32,964 nt of DNA from Vibrio variabilis. Lineage in GTDB: Bacteria; Pseudomonadota; Gammaproteobacteria; Enterobacterales; Vibrionaceae. The notes beneath the pieces were generated by a model, which was not told the DNA's origin, ran no database searches, and saw only the letters and a list, made by a program, of their open reading frames with translations. Location of the stretch: NCBI RefSeq assembly GCF_003263785.1, contig NZ_JYJK01000077.1:1-32964 (forward strand), written 5' to 3'. Shown here in pieces: positions 1-8,897 of the stretch; within the stretch, counting starts at the first letter, position 1; the number at the start of each line of letters is the position of its first letter. Both the position numbers and the translations under genes were made by a program.

Positions 1-537
1 CCCTTTTTCCAATCGGACAGTTGGAGGGTTTCATTGAGTGACCGCAACATCAGGACGTTAGAGGCTTCAGGAATGTTTGATGGCTCATTGTCTAATCGCC
101 TCGAACTGTCAACACCGCAACAGCTCGATCAGTCGTTTTCACAAAGCTTAGCGCTTGGTGATGATTGCTGTGAGCTAATCAGGATGGCTGTAAGTGGTTC
201 CACAAGTCGTTTGAACACGATTCTATATCTATCTATCAAACACATCGCTCTGTTCATGAAACAAGTAGGCATGAAGGGTGTCTATGTCATCACAGAGCAG
301 CCTGCTCTGTTGTACTTCTTCCAGTCAGTCAACTTATATAGTGATGCTCCAGATTGTTACGTTCCGATGACGTATCAGCAAATAACCCCGACAAAACCAT
401 ACACATATAAAGGATTAATTTTGAGCGATCCAATGGTTAAAGCTATTGGAGAATGCAACTATAAGCAGTACTATAAGCAGGTGTTGTCAGCAAGGAAGAA
501 GAGCACGACTCATTTTGCATCATGCCTGAAATTCTAA
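1..537 (+). CDS. luxM: Acyl-homoserine-lactone synthase, LuxM/AinS family (C-terminal part, cut by window edge)
   Basis: The frame is open from base 1, so the gene starts upstream of the window and only about the last 178 residues are present. LuxM/AinS enzymes make the acyl-homoserine-lactone autoinducer from S-adenosylmethionine and an acyl donor; they are unrelated to LuxI. The visible part resembles the family C-terminus (for example KQVGMKGVYVITEQPALLYF and the preceding SDRNIR...SGMFDGSLSNRLEL stretch). The strongest support is context: the stop overlaps by 16 bases the start of a luxN-type receptor gene, the arrangement known for luxMN and ainSR. A TTG at 34 could be misread as a start, but the upstream codons continue the family sequence. 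The identification is from remembered family sequences, not an alignment. Confidence 0.85.
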   Translation, partial: PFFQSDSWRVSLSDRNIRTLEASGMFDGSLSNRLELSTPQQLDQSFSQSLALGDDCCELIRMAVSGSTSRLNTILYLSIKHIALFMKQVGMKGVYVITEQPALLYFFQSVNLYSDAPDCYVPMTYQQITPTKPYTYKGLILSDPMVKAIGECNYKQYYKQVLSARKKSTTHFASCLKF

Positions 538-3413
538 AATTAGCTTGCTCTGATACACCAGGACTTATCATGTTTTTGATCGGTACTGGTGTATTGGTTT
601 GGGCGATTTACATGTCATACAAGATGGTGAAGAACCAGTTTAAGGTAGATCAATCGATCTACCTTCCTTACTGTCTTTATGCATTTTTCATCGCATGTTG
701 GATTTACACCAATGCTTATTTCCAATCGGATTTAATCACTTATTATGATCCTGATATCGCGCTAGCAATGGCCATCGGGGCAAATATTTTCTGTGCCCTT
801 GCCATTTTGTCGGCATATTGGTTCTCTTGTAAGCTCATCTCCAAAGCTAAAAATAAAAATATCTCAAGATTACAGTCCATTATATTAATAGGATTATCAA
901 TTCACTCTCTGGTCGTTAACTTAATTCCTGACATGACGGTCATCGATGTTGAAGTGTATTCATCGGGGAAATTTTTAATTCGCTTTGGAGAGTACAACAA
1001 AATATTCTTCCTCACTGCTCCGTTTATCATCGCACTGACATTTCTTAACTTTGTTCGCGCATGGAAAAGTGACCTCAGACTGACACAACTCAAGTCCGGC
1101 TATATGATGGCTGGTGTGATTGTCTTTATGGCATCCACCTTGGTTGTGATGATTGTCATTCCGTATTTCTTAAATGACTTTTCACTGGTATGGGTAGCGC
1201 CCACGCTATCGGTACTTGAGCTAATGATAATCGGCTATGCCCTGCTATTTAACCGCTTTTACAGTGGCCGGTATATTACTCTGGTCGGCATTAGTTCACT
1301 GGCTAATATCGCTCTGTTCATCGTTCCCGCTGTATTTCTCGCATCCATTGGTAGTTATCAAAACATGGCGTTACTTGGTTGGATTGTGATCACTGGCCTT
1401 TTCTATCAAAAGTCGCTCAAAAAGGTCTATTGGTTCTTCAATCGATTGCTGTATGGAAGCGCCGGAAACAGCATCGACCAAATCTGCAGTCTAGAGTCAG
1501 AATTTCGGTTTTCATGTAAAGAGGCGATAGAACGACTCAATCACATATTAGGCGTCTCTAACGGTTATCTGCGCCAAACCATTGCCGATAAGGATGCCCA
1601 GGTGCTGGAGTTTCTGCAAAAAGGCGAGCGCGTTCTCGTGAAAGATGAGCTGATCTATATCCTCAATCATCATATTGACGCGAAAGAGAGCATGGGCGAC
1701 ATCATCGACTATATGGTCGCCAACAAAGTGTCACTGATCGTGCCTATTTTCGATAATAGAAAGCGAATATCCCACTTGTACCTTGCTAACCAATCCGACC
1801 AGCATCCGCTCATCACAGCGGATCAAGTGGTAGGCCTAGGCTTGCTGTTCAAAGAGGCTAGCCGCTGGATCGTTGCCGAAGATAAAGTACGAAAAAGCCA
1901 AATTCTAGCAGGCTCTATCGCCCACGAAATACGTAACCCGTTTAGCAAACTCAAATATCAGTTCGAGCAGATTGACACCAAAGTCTTGGGGAATGATCCA
2001 ACAGATTTGGGCAATCAGAACTCAGAAGAAATCAAACAACTACACCAAGCGCTGCATGAGAGTAAGCGTGCCGTTCAATCTGGCACTCGATTTATCGACG
2101 CTATGTTGTCAGAGTTAAGAGGTGAATCACTCAAAACCGATCGCTTCTCACCCCACTCTGCTGGTGAGTTAACGTTAGCTGCGATCAATGACTTCAGCTT
2201 CAATAAACCAGAGGATCGTCAACGGGTAAATGTGACTATTGAAGACTTCGCATTCTGGGGAGACGACACCTTATTTAGCTTTGTTATTTATAACCTACTA
2301 AAAAATGCGACTTACTATTTTGAGCAATATCCAAAGAGCAAAATAGACATCGGTTTTCAGCGACACGAGAACATCAATACGCTGACATTTACCGATTTTG
2401 GCCCAGGTATCGCAGAGACTCATCTGGATCAAATCTTCGATGACCTATTCACGATAGGCAAAGCAACCGGCACCGGGCTTGGACTTTCGTATTGTAAGCG
2501 AGTAATGGCCGCCTTTGGTGGTGATATACATTGTCATTCGCAGCTCGGCAAATACACGACGTTTGAGCTCACTTTTCCTGTTATCGATGAATCCGCATAC
2601 GAAGTCAAACTGCACACGCAACTAAAACCGATTTTAGCGAACAAAAATGCGTTAGTGATCGCCCCACACACCTCACAGGCTTGGCTAAGACAATGCCTCA
2701 ATGACGAGTTCTCGATTGTGGTTCACTATGTGACTGCGAAGCAACAAGCACTGGACTACTTGGCGGATACTGACGTTGATTTTGTTCTGGTTGCCGACCT
2801 CGAGCCTTCCGCTGCCAGTGAAGCTGCAAATGCTATCCATGTTGCCAATCAGCACGGCACTATCCCGACACTTTTCTGTACCACTCGTACGGAAGAAGAA
2901 TTGAGCTATGTTGATGCCTTTCAAGCAACCTTGCTGACATTCAGCAAGTACAGTTTTTGGAGCACTTTCGTTAAAGCCGAACAAGCGGGCGCGTTGAAGA
3001 AAAAAGAATCCCTGGTGGGTAAAAAAGTGTTGGTTGTCGATGACACCCACGTCAATCGCCTTCTGGTGCAAAGCTATTTGGTGACAGAAGGTGTTAAAGT
3101 TGAGCAAGCGGCGTCCGGCATTGAAGCCATTGAAAAGGCAAAACGAACAAAGTTCGACCTTATTTTCATGGACATCCGCATGCCCAACATGAATGGTTTT
3201 GAAGCATGTGAAGAAATTCGAAAACTCACGACATCAACGCCTATCGTGTCACTATCTGGCGAATGCGGACCGGATGCTCGCGAGTCCATTGCTACTCTTA
3301 TGGATGACTACATCCATAAACCTGCGGATAAAGCTAAGCTCGTAGACATGCTACAAAAGTGGTGCAATGGCAACAGCACCACATCAAATAAGGTAAAACA
3401 GCTAGAAGCGTAA
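522..3413 (+). CDS. luxN: LuxN-type hybrid quorum-sensing sensor kinase with an extra pseudo-receiver domain
   Basis: This is the membrane receptor for the autoinducer made by the overlapping upstream synthase. It acts as kinase or phosphatase on the LuxU-LuxO phosphorelay. Residues 10-310 form a multi-pass membrane sensor. The phosphoacceptor histidine is H468 in SIAHEIRNPFSK. An ATPase domain follows, with an N-box around N591-N595 (YNLLKNA) and a G-box DFGPG at 625-629. The C-terminal receiver starts near residue 834 (VLVVDD), with the phospho-acceptor aspartate D884 in FMDIRMPNMNG and a lysine in IHKP. LuxN of Vibrio harveyi is about 849 residues; this protein has 963. The excess is a segment at about 707-825, between ATPase and receiver, that alternates like a receiver fold (VDFVLVADLEP) but has no clean phosphorylation pocket. 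The family match is strong along the whole length. Confidence 0.92.
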   Translation: MPEILKLACSDTPGLIMFLIGTGVLVWAIYMSYKMVKNQFKVDQSIYLPYCLYAFFIACWIYTNAYFQSDLITYYDPDIALAMAIGANIFCALAILSAYWFSCKLISKAKNKNISRLQSIILIGLSIHSLVVNLIPDMTVIDVEVYSSGKFLIRFGEYNKIFFLTAPFIIALTFLNFVRAWKSDLRLTQLKSGYMMAGVIVFMASTLVVMIVIPYFLNDFSLVWVAPTLSVLELMIIGYALLFNRFYSGRYITLVGISSLANIALFIVPAVFLASIGSYQNMALLGWIVITGLFYQKSLKKVYWFFNRLLYGSAGNSIDQICSLESEFRFSCKEAIERLNHILGVSNGYLRQTIADKDAQVLEFLQKGERVLVKDELIYILNHHIDAKESMGDIIDYMVANKVSLIVPIFDNRKRISHLYLANQSDQHPLITADQVVGLGLLFKEASRWIVAEDKVRKSQILAGSIAHEIRNPFSKLKYQFEQIDTKVLGNDPTDLGNQNSEEIKQLHQALHESKRAVQSGTRFIDAMLSELRGESLKTDRFSPHSAGELTLAAINDFSFNKPEDRQRVNVTIEDFAFWGDDTLFSFVIYNLLKNATYYFEQYPKSKIDIGFQRHENINTLTFTDFGPGIAETHLDQIFDDLFTIGKATGTGLGLSYCKRVMAAFGGDIHCHSQLGKYTTFELTFPVIDESAYEVKLHTQLKPILANKNALVIAPHTSQAWLRQCLNDEFSIVVHYVTAKQQALDYLADTDVDFVLVADLEPSAASEAANAIHVANQHGTIPTLFCTTRTEEELSYVDAFQATLLTFSKYSFWSTFVKAEQAGALKKKESLVGKKVLVVDDTHVNRLLVQSYLVTEGVKVEQAASGIEAIEKAKRTKFDLIFMDIRMPNMNGFEACEEIRKLTTSTPIVSLSGECGPDARESIATLMDDYIHKPADKAKLVDMLQKWCNGNSTTSNKVKQLEA

Positions 3414-3445
3414 TTTGGTAAGAGTCTATATCACTCTCACCTCAT

Positions 3446-4339
3446 CTAGCTTTCCTGCTTCCAAGTAGATAACAGCGCGATATGCCGCGGTTCAATACCG
3501 CAGCAACCACCAATAATGGTCGCGCCTAATTCATGCCAATGTTTGGCAAAATCAAGATACTCTTCTGGAGAAAAATGACGAACCGTTTGAATCGCTTCGT
3601 TAGCTTGATGCCCCGATTTAATAGGCGTAAAGCTGTTAGCAAACACACCAATTTCCAAGCTCTTATTCTCTCGCTTGGTGACGCTATTGACGACTTCAAT
3701 CGCTTGTGCAATCACTTCTGGAATCGAGCAGTTGAAGAATAGTCCTTTACCACCAGCCGCTAATAATTGCTCGACGGCCTCTTCCACTGTCTCTCCGGAG
3801 CGAAGCAATGCGGGTTGGTCAATCTCATCTTGTAACGTAAAGCAAAGGTAGGCGGGTTTTCGAGTGGTGTTAAACAGCTCTAGATACATATTCGCTTCGG
3901 CAACACTGGCAACGGTTTCAGCGAGCCACAAATCGACATTTTCATCTTGCGCTTGCATCAACTCGACAGTGATCGCTTTCGCTCGCTCATATTGAAACAG
4001 CTCTGGTCGATAGGAGCCAAATACTGGCGGCAGCGACCCTGCGACACGCACGTTATGCGTCGATTCAGACACCGCCTCACGAGCCAATTTTGCGGCTTTA
4101 CTGGCAAGCGCTGCACCTTGCTCCGCATATCCCTCATCGCCTAGGTGAAATGGCACGCACGCGTAGCTATTCACGGTAATGATCTCGGAGCCCGCATCGA
4201 TAAAAGCGTGATGCGCCTGTTTAACCAATTGTGGCGATTCAATCAGCGCTTGAGCACTCCACAAAGGCTGAGAAAATGGCGCACCGATGCGCTCTAGCTC
4301 TCGCCCCATACCACCATCTAAAATAGTAACTGCTTTAAT
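3446..4339 (-). CDS. Homocysteine S-methyltransferase family protein, apparent ATT start
   Basis: The enzyme would transfer a methyl group, typically from S-methylmethionine or SAM, to homocysteine to give methionine in the cytoplasm. The zinc-binding cysteines are seen in FFNCSIPEV and in GGCCGIEPRHI near the C-terminus, as in MmuM/BhmT-type proteins. The first in-frame ATG (4307-4309) lies inside the conserved N-terminal ILDGGMGREL motif, so starting there would remove part of the domain. An in-frame stop at 4346-4348 limits the extension. The only sensible start is ATT at 4337-4339, with AGGT five bases upstream, giving an N-terminus of (M)KAVTILDGGMGREL. The gene converges on luxN and diverges from the MFS gene. 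The specific methyl donor cannot be told from sequence. Confidence 0.85.
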   Translation of the reverse strand: MKAVTILDGGMGRELERIGAPFSQPLWSAQALIESPQLVKQAHHAFIDAGSEIITVNSYACVPFHLGDEGYAEQGAALASKAAKLAREAVSESTHNVRVAGSLPPVFGSYRPELFQYERAKAITVELMQAQDENVDLWLAETVASVAEANMYLELFNTTRKPAYLCFTLQDEIDQPALLRSGETVEEAVEQLLAAGGKGLFFNCSIPEVIAQAIEVVNSVTKRENKSLEIGVFANSFTPIKSGHQANEAIQTVRHFSPEEYLDFAKHWHELGATIIGGCCGIEPRHIALLSTWKQES

Positions 4340-4511
4340 ATCTACCTACTGCTGTTAAAAGCGTGACTAAGAGACGCTATTAAACCACAATTAAGCAAGA
4401 CATGAATGGGGTAAAGAAATGTTGTCCAAATTCAATGAATAATACGTTGATCGACCAAAGCACACTCTATCCATATTGCATTCAGATACCAACGTCACAG
4501 CGGAAGACTCA

Positions 4512-5852
4512 ATGACAGTCAAAGAAATACTCCAGATTGAAAACGTTCGCTACTTTTTAATGTTTCGTAGCAGCTATTTTGCACGCTTCTACTACCCCGT
4601 TTTCACTCTTCTCTATCTGGACTACGGTCTGACCCTGTCTCAATTTGCCATGCTTAATGTGGTTTGGGCGGCGACCATCGTTATTTCTGAAGTCCCTTCC
4701 GGTGCATTCGCAGATACGTTAGGTCGCAAAAAACTGGTGGTGCTGTCATCTATCGTCATGTTTGTCGAGATCGCCATGATTGCCTTTGTTCCCACAGGGA
4801 ACGCTAACTTGGTCTTCGCGGTCTTTTTGGTCAATCGGGTGTTAAGTGGGTTGGCGATGTCGCTCGCCAGCGGCGCCGATGAAGCGCTCGCCTACGACAC
4901 ACTAAAAGAACAGGGCAAGGAAGAAATATGGCCGCAGGTTCTGCAAATACAGCTGCGCATCGCATCCAGTGTTGGCATCGTTGTTACCTTAGTGGGCGCT
5001 GCCTTGTACGATGTTAACGTGATGGGTAATATCGCGGAATGGTTTGGACTAGCTAGACCAGAAAGCACGCAAGACATCATGCGTATTCCAGTCTACGCGA
5101 CCTTACTGGTGGCGCTCGTTGCCATCTATGCCGCCACCAGCATGCAGGAAGAGCGGGAAGCCGTGCCACATGCCGATGGAAAAGTGGCTTCGACGATGGC
5201 GAGCTTAAGGCTCACTATGGATACGGCTAAGTGGGTAATAGCGACGCCAACCGTGATGTTCATCTTGCTCTATTACAGTTTGTTTGAGCACACCTCACGC
5301 ATGTTTTTGACCATGAACAGTCAGTACTACCGCGCCATAGAGATCCCGATCATCTATATCGGTTTTATTGGCGCTGGCGTGAGCGTATTCCAAATCTTAT
5401 TAGCAGGACAAAGCCGCAGACTGGCCGAGCGCATGGAGCCAAGGTCTTTCATTGCGTTAATGGGACTTGCCGCCATGGCAACCTATTTCTGGATAAGCCG
5501 TGGCTGGCCAATTTATGGCGTGATTCCCGCTCTGTTATTGGTGTTCATTACCATGACGGTGAACATCTTCATTAGCTATCACCTCAACAGAAAGACCGAG
5601 TCACACAATAGAGCCACCGTACTCAGCTTCAAAGGCTTAATGTTCAACCTTGGGTACGGCATGATTGGTGTCCTCTATGCGTATTACTACAAAATGGTTT
5701 CTCAGCGTTATAGCGAACAAGAAGTAGCGCAACACCTCGACTTTTTAGCGTCACTGTCCTCTTTTTTCTATTACTTCGCCGCGTTGTTTATCGGGCTCAG
5801 CACCTTCTTTTACTTCCGCAACAAAAAGCGTCCTGTGTTCGACCCATCATAA
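4512..5852 (+). CDS. MFS transporter
   Basis: This is an inner-membrane major facilitator transporter of about 446 residues with some 12 hydrophobic segments. The cytoplasmic loop between TM2 and TM3 carries the MFS motif A variant GAFADTLGRKKLV. The frame can be extended to a TTG at 4476, but ATG 4512 has GGAAG seven bases upstream and the protein then begins MTVKEILQIENVRYFLMFRS, as is usual for this family; the TTG has no ribosome binding site. The substrate is unknown; drug or metabolite efflux are both possible. The gene is divergent from the homocysteine methyltransferase and converges on the small exported protein, with 11 bases between their ends. Confidence 0.85.
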   Translation: MTVKEILQIENVRYFLMFRSSYFARFYYPVFTLLYLDYGLTLSQFAMLNVVWAATIVISEVPSGAFADTLGRKKLVVLSSIVMFVEIAMIAFVPTGNANLVFAVFLVNRVLSGLAMSLASGADEALAYDTLKEQGKEEIWPQVLQIQLRIASSVGIVVTLVGAALYDVNVMGNIAEWFGLARPESTQDIMRIPVYATLLVALVAIYAATSMQEEREAVPHADGKVASTMASLRLTMDTAKWVIATPTVMFILLYYSLFEHTSRMFLTMNSQYYRAIEIPIIYIGFIGAGVSVFQILLAGQSRRLAERMEPRSFIALMGLAAMATYFWISRGWPIYGVIPALLLVFITMTVNIFISYHLNRKTESHNRATVLSFKGLMFNLGYGMIGVLYAYYYKMVSQRYSEQEVAQHLDFLASLSSFFYYFAALFIGLSTFFYFRNKKRPVFDPS

Positions 5853-5863
5853 TTTAGGAGCGG

Positions 5864-6130
5864 TTACGACTTTGGGGCATCGTCACCTTGGCAATGACTA
5901 TTGACCAACTGAGATTGTTCAGCCTTGATGCGCTTCACAATTCGCTCGTCGCGCGCTTCTATCTCTGCTAGATTCAGTTGTGAAATCTCAGCGACTGCCT
6001 CATGCTTCATTGCTGTCATATCATGACGCAAATCCTCGCTCCATTCCTGTTTATCAAGCGTGTTAGCGGCGGCAAAAGCCGAAGACGTGATAGCGATAAC
6101 ACCAAGAGTAGATACGAGTATGCTTTTCAT
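5864..6130 (-). CDS. Small exported protein of unknown function
   Basis: An 88-residue protein with a clear Sec signal peptide (MKSILVSTLGVIAITSSAFA, cleavage expected after AFA) and a mature part of about 68 residues rich in charged residues and predicted to be helical. One cysteine lies near the C-terminus (NSHCQGDD). The start is supported by AAAGGGG about seven bases upstream of the ATG. I do not recognise a family. It is probably periplasmic. No operon partner: the neighbour on the left converges on it and the one on the right diverges. Confidence 0.7.
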   Translation of the reverse strand: MKSILVSTLGVIAITSSAFAAANTLDKQEWSEDLRHDMTAMKHEAVAEISQLNLAEIEARDERIVKRIKAEQSQLVNSHCQGDDAPKS

Positions 6131-6273
6131 GATATGCCCCTTTGGGATTGGTTAATAATAAACGTGCAGACTACTTTACTTACCCATTCCCTTTTGCACA
6201 TGTAGTGCCAACTTTTAGTTAATTAAAAATCAACGACTTAAAGTGTTAACATTTCTGACACTCTCTCTGACTT

Positions 6274-6306
6274 GGCGAAATTTACACAGCAAGTGTGAAA
6301 TTCGCC
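6274..6306. repeat. Imperfect inverted repeat
   Basis: GGCGAA at 6274-6279 and TTCGCC at 6301-6306 are perfect arms. Bases inside them (TTTACACA and TGTGAAA) also pair with one or two bulges around a GCAAG loop. No T-run follows on either strand, so this is not an obvious terminator. It lies in the intergenic space between the divergent small exported protein and the PhyH gene and could be an operator or an RNA hairpin. Confidence 0.4.
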
Positions 6307-6423
6307 ATCTATCATTCATATATTTTGTGACGAATCTTAGGTTATCGTTAGCCTACGAGGTAAGCATGACAATACCGCCTAGAATAGACATCAAATAGCT
6401 TCTGAACGCGTTGTTAATAACCT

Positions 6424-7440
6424 ATGGAATCACCCTTTGCCATCGCCTCAACACACGAACTTTCCCCAATGGGTATCTATCACCTAAAGCGACTGTGGTC
6501 ATCAACTCACGCAAACGGGAACCGACAAACCCAGCCTTTACCTCAGGATGCGCACCTTAACCGACTGGTCTTGGACGCGCTTGGCATTGGGCTAAATCAA
6601 GCTTATCAATTTCTATACGCGCAAAAGCCCTCACTCGATGACTTTGAAGAGTGGGTTGTCGCAACATCTGGTGAACCAAGCCAAACTCGCGTTGAGCGAC
6701 TTAACGCCGATATTACAGGCTCAGATTACAGCAAAGAGACCCTAGATAGGCTAAATGCGATTGAAGAGGCTCCAGCTGTATTGTCGCAGCAAGATCTCGC
6801 GTTTTGGCAGAGAAATGGCTACGTGATTGTCAGAAACGCTATAGATTTGAATGCCTGCCAAAGGGCTGAGAAGGTGATTTATGAAACAGTTGGCGCTAAG
6901 CCTGATGATCTCAATTCTTGGTATCAAAAGAAAGAATCTGGGATCATGGTAGAGCTGATACAAAACGAAGCGCTAGAGGCCAATCGCCGTTCTTTGCGAA
7001 TTCATAAAGCCTTTTCTCAGCTTTGGGAAACACCCGCACTTTGGGTCACCGCAGATCGATGTGGCTTCCACGCACCACAGCGAGAAAATCACCCGTTTCC
7101 AGGCCCAGACCTACACTGGGATGTCGATTTTAGAAGGCCACTGGATTTTGCAACGCAGGGAATACTTTACCTCACCGATACCCCGCCAGAACAAGGCGCC
7201 CTAACCCTGGTTCCGGGGTTTCATCATCAACTGTCACGCTGGTTACCCAGCTTGCCCACAGGTGCCGATCCTAACCAACAAGATCTACACGCTTTAGGCT
7301 CAATTCCAATTGGTGCCAACGCTGGAGATATGATTATCTGGCATCATCATCTCCCTCACGGCAGCCGCCCCAATTTGGGGGTGCGTCCGAGGATCGTTCA
7401 ATACATCAACATGTACCCTGGGCGAAGGCATCTTGCTTGA
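6424..7440 (+). CDS. Phytanoyl-CoA dioxygenase (PhyH) family Fe(II)/2-oxoglutarate oxygenase
   Basis: A 338-residue protein. Residues from about 125 onward match the PhyH fold: LAFWQRNGYVIVRNAID at its start, then the iron-binding HxD (H231 and D233 in LHWDVD) and the distal histidine in LPHGSRPN (H312), with R315 placed to bind 2-oxoglutarate. The ligands are intact, so a working non-haem iron hydroxylase is expected. The first 120 residues, which include an Arg/Lys-poor helical part, are not part of the core fold. The substrate is unknown. No good ribosome binding site precedes ATG 6424, but no better start is visible. The 3' end is eight bases from the end of the convergent TPR gene. Confidence 0.82.
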   Translation: MESPFAIASTHELSPMGIYHLKRLWSSTHANGNRQTQPLPQDAHLNRLVLDALGIGLNQAYQFLYAQKPSLDDFEEWVVATSGEPSQTRVERLNADITGSDYSKETLDRLNAIEEAPAVLSQQDLAFWQRNGYVIVRNAIDLNACQRAEKVIYETVGAKPDDLNSWYQKKESGIMVELIQNEALEANRRSLRIHKAFSQLWETPALWVTADRCGFHAPQRENHPFPGPDLHWDVDFRRPLDFATQGILYLTDTPPEQGALTLVPGFHHQLSRWLPSLPTGADPNQQDLHALGSIPIGANAGDMIIWHHHLPHGSRPNLGVRPRIVQYINMYPGRRHLA

Positions 7441-7448
7441 TTCGCAGG

Positions 7449-7940
7449 CTAACCTTTTACTTTCTCAGAGACGCCAAAAAATTGCTCTGGCGCTTTCTCT
7501 TTGCCGTTTTCAATCACGAACTCAAGTTCATCAGCCAATGGCGATTTGAGTGCACGCAGCTTGGCAAGATCGTCATTGGCGAGTGCTGCATTTCCCATTT
7601 GCACATGGAGTACACCACGGTACATGTATGGCTCTGGGAGCGACGGCGCGATAGAAATCGCTTTGTTGTAATGAAACAGCGCTGTGTTGTAATGATCAGC
7701 GCCCTGTTTACGTAGTGTGTAGGCTAGATTGTTATGAGCTTGCGCCCAGTTTTTGTCTCGTTTGAGGGCGGCTCGAAACTTTTTCTCAGCGTCGAGAAAC
7801 TGTTTGTCTTTCATGAGTTCCACGCCTTGATTGTAGGTGCGCTCGGCTTTGTTCAAAGAGTTATAACTAGAACCTGAGCCCGCCGACCAAGCTCCAAACG
7901 AAGATAAAGCGAAGACAAATAGTATAATGAGCAGTCGCAT
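7449..7940 (-). CDS. Exported tetratricopeptide-repeat protein
   Basis: The frame is open to 7961, but ATG 7940 has a perfect AAGGAG six bases upstream and starts directly with a signal peptide (MRLLIILFVFALSSFGAWSA). This gives 163 residues. After the signal come about three TPR units, seen as A/G/Y patterns in YNQGVELMKDKQFLDAEKKF, AQAHNNLAYTLRKQG and HYNKAISIAPSLPEPYMYRG. TPR proteins act as protein-interaction scaffolds; this one is probably periplasmic. No partner can be named from the neighbours. It converges on the PhyH gene. Confidence 0.8.
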   Translation of the reverse strand: MRLLIILFVFALSSFGAWSAGSGSSYNSLNKAERTYNQGVELMKDKQFLDAEKKFRAALKRDKNWAQAHNNLAYTLRKQGADHYNTALFHYNKAISIAPSLPEPYMYRGVLHVQMGNAALANDDLAKLRALKSPLADELEFVIENGKEKAPEQFFGVSEKVKG

Positions 7941-8336
7941 GATGTTCTCCTTTTCAGTCACTTGCTCTGTTATCTACGCAACAAACGCTATTCTGTTCAC
8001 CCTTGCCGCATTGTCATTGTTGTAGGGTCAGCAAGCCCCTCTTTGCTTGGCATGCACCAAAACCGATCTTGTTATCAATCTGACGCAAACAGTTTGTATA
8101 TCCAAGAAACTCCTTTTGAAGAAAATAAAATGTTACCAGAGCTAGGGGAAGCAATGACTTTAAACCTATCATTCTGAAAGCTATGTAAATCCACCTCAAG
8201 ACAGTTGCACACTTTGTGACCTATCACTCTCATCCCTTCGTCTCCTCCTCTACTCCTCAATCAGAAGGATGAGCTGCACAGATGTTTCGCACATTAGATT
8301 GGTGATGCCCTAACCAAAAATAAAAAAGGACAACCC
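7941..8336. other. Intergenic region without a convincing gene
   Basis: This 396-base space separates the divergent TPR and lipoprotein genes and must hold both promoters. The open frames inside it (for example 7962-8177) lack ribosome binding sites and recognisable protein. I see no strong palindrome or terminator. The only clear signal is AGGA seven to ten bases before the lipoprotein start at 8337. Confidence 0.5.
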
Positions 8337-8863
8337 ATGACATCAATAAAATCTGCTCTGTCTATGGCAGTGATGAGTGCACTTATGTTTGGCTGTGCGT
8401 CAGACCCAGCAACCTCTTCATCGGAAGAGACTGCCGCAGCAACCACAGCGGTAGCGGCTGCGCCCGCAGGCGTTGACACAGCTATGATGGCCGCTTGTGA
8501 CAATCCAACGGTTTCAGACGCAGGCCCTGTAAGTAAAAACTCTATGTAGTTGGTACGTTCCCTGGCGCTAACTGGAAGCATGTCGATGCTCGCGCATTTG
8601 AACACAAAGGCGATGGTCTATATCAAGCGGTTGTCGAGGAGCAACCGGGTAAATACTCAATGCAGTACGCTGCATCAGACTGGAAACCGCAGTTCACCGC
8701 AGAGGGTCGAGTTCTCAACGTTGGCGAAACCAAAGTATTGAAATGGGGTGGCTACGGGAAAGACACTAAATCAACCATTGAAGCCGCTGGCAAATACGTT
8801 TGGTCAGTGAAATTTGACGAAAAAGCGAACCCAATTGCTGTCAGTCTTAACCAATGCCAATAG
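8337..8863 (+). pseudogene. Lipoprotein with a carbohydrate-binding-like beta domain, frameshifted
   Basis: The gene starts at ATG 8337 after an AGGA site. It encodes a lipoprotein signal (SALSMAVMSALMFGC, lipid attachment on the Cys), an Ala/Thr/Ser-rich linker, and then stops at 8547. Adding one A to the run of five A at 8535-8539 restores a single frame to 8863, with a continuous domain LYVVGTFPGANWK...GKYSMQYAASDWKPQF...VWSVKFDEKANPIAVSLNQC. That domain is all-beta in appearance and recalls starch- or glycan-binding modules (G-x-F-x-G-x-W, then G-x-Y). The resemblance is by eye and modest. The two halves are too well preserved for old decay, so a recent 1-base loss or a sequencing error is likely. 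A terminator-like hairpin follows. Confidence 0.65.
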
Positions 8864-8872
8864 ATCTCTAGC

Positions 8873-8897
8873 GCCAAGCGAGCATTGCTCGCTTGGC
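8873..8897 (+). terminator. Perfect 12-bp hairpin downstream of the lipoprotein gene
   Basis: GCCAAGCGAGCA (8873-8884) pairs perfectly with TGCTCGCTTGGC (8886-8897) around a single T, ten bases after the lipoprotein stop. It is a very stable stem but is not followed by a T-run, so termination is an inference. Confidence 0.5.

Noticed and set aside
2685..3107. Minus-strand open frame of 140 codons inside luxN
   Set aside because: It lies wholly within the well-supported luxN frame, has no ribosome binding site and reads as low-complexity antisense translation.
4476..4511. TTG start for the MFS transporter
   Set aside because: No ribosome binding site precedes it, whereas ATG 4512 has GGAAG at good spacing and gives the usual family N-terminus.
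7437..7715. Plus-strand open frame of 92 codons
   Set aside because: It is antisense to the TPR gene, which has a signal peptide, TPR repeats and a perfect ribosome binding site.
8210..8230. CRP-like site TGTGACCTATCACT
   Set aside because: The two arms are separated by four bases instead of six and the second arm is incomplete.
8532..8546. Programmed -1 ribosomal frameshift in the lipoprotein
   Set aside because: The in-phase heptamer is T AAA AAC, so the P-site codon would re-pair with TAA, and no pseudoknot is evident. A lost base in the A-run is simpler.
8550..8741. Plus-strand open frame of 63 codons in the lipoprotein region
   Set aside because: It is out of phase with the domain that is restored by adding one A at 8535-8539 and encodes nothing recognisable.
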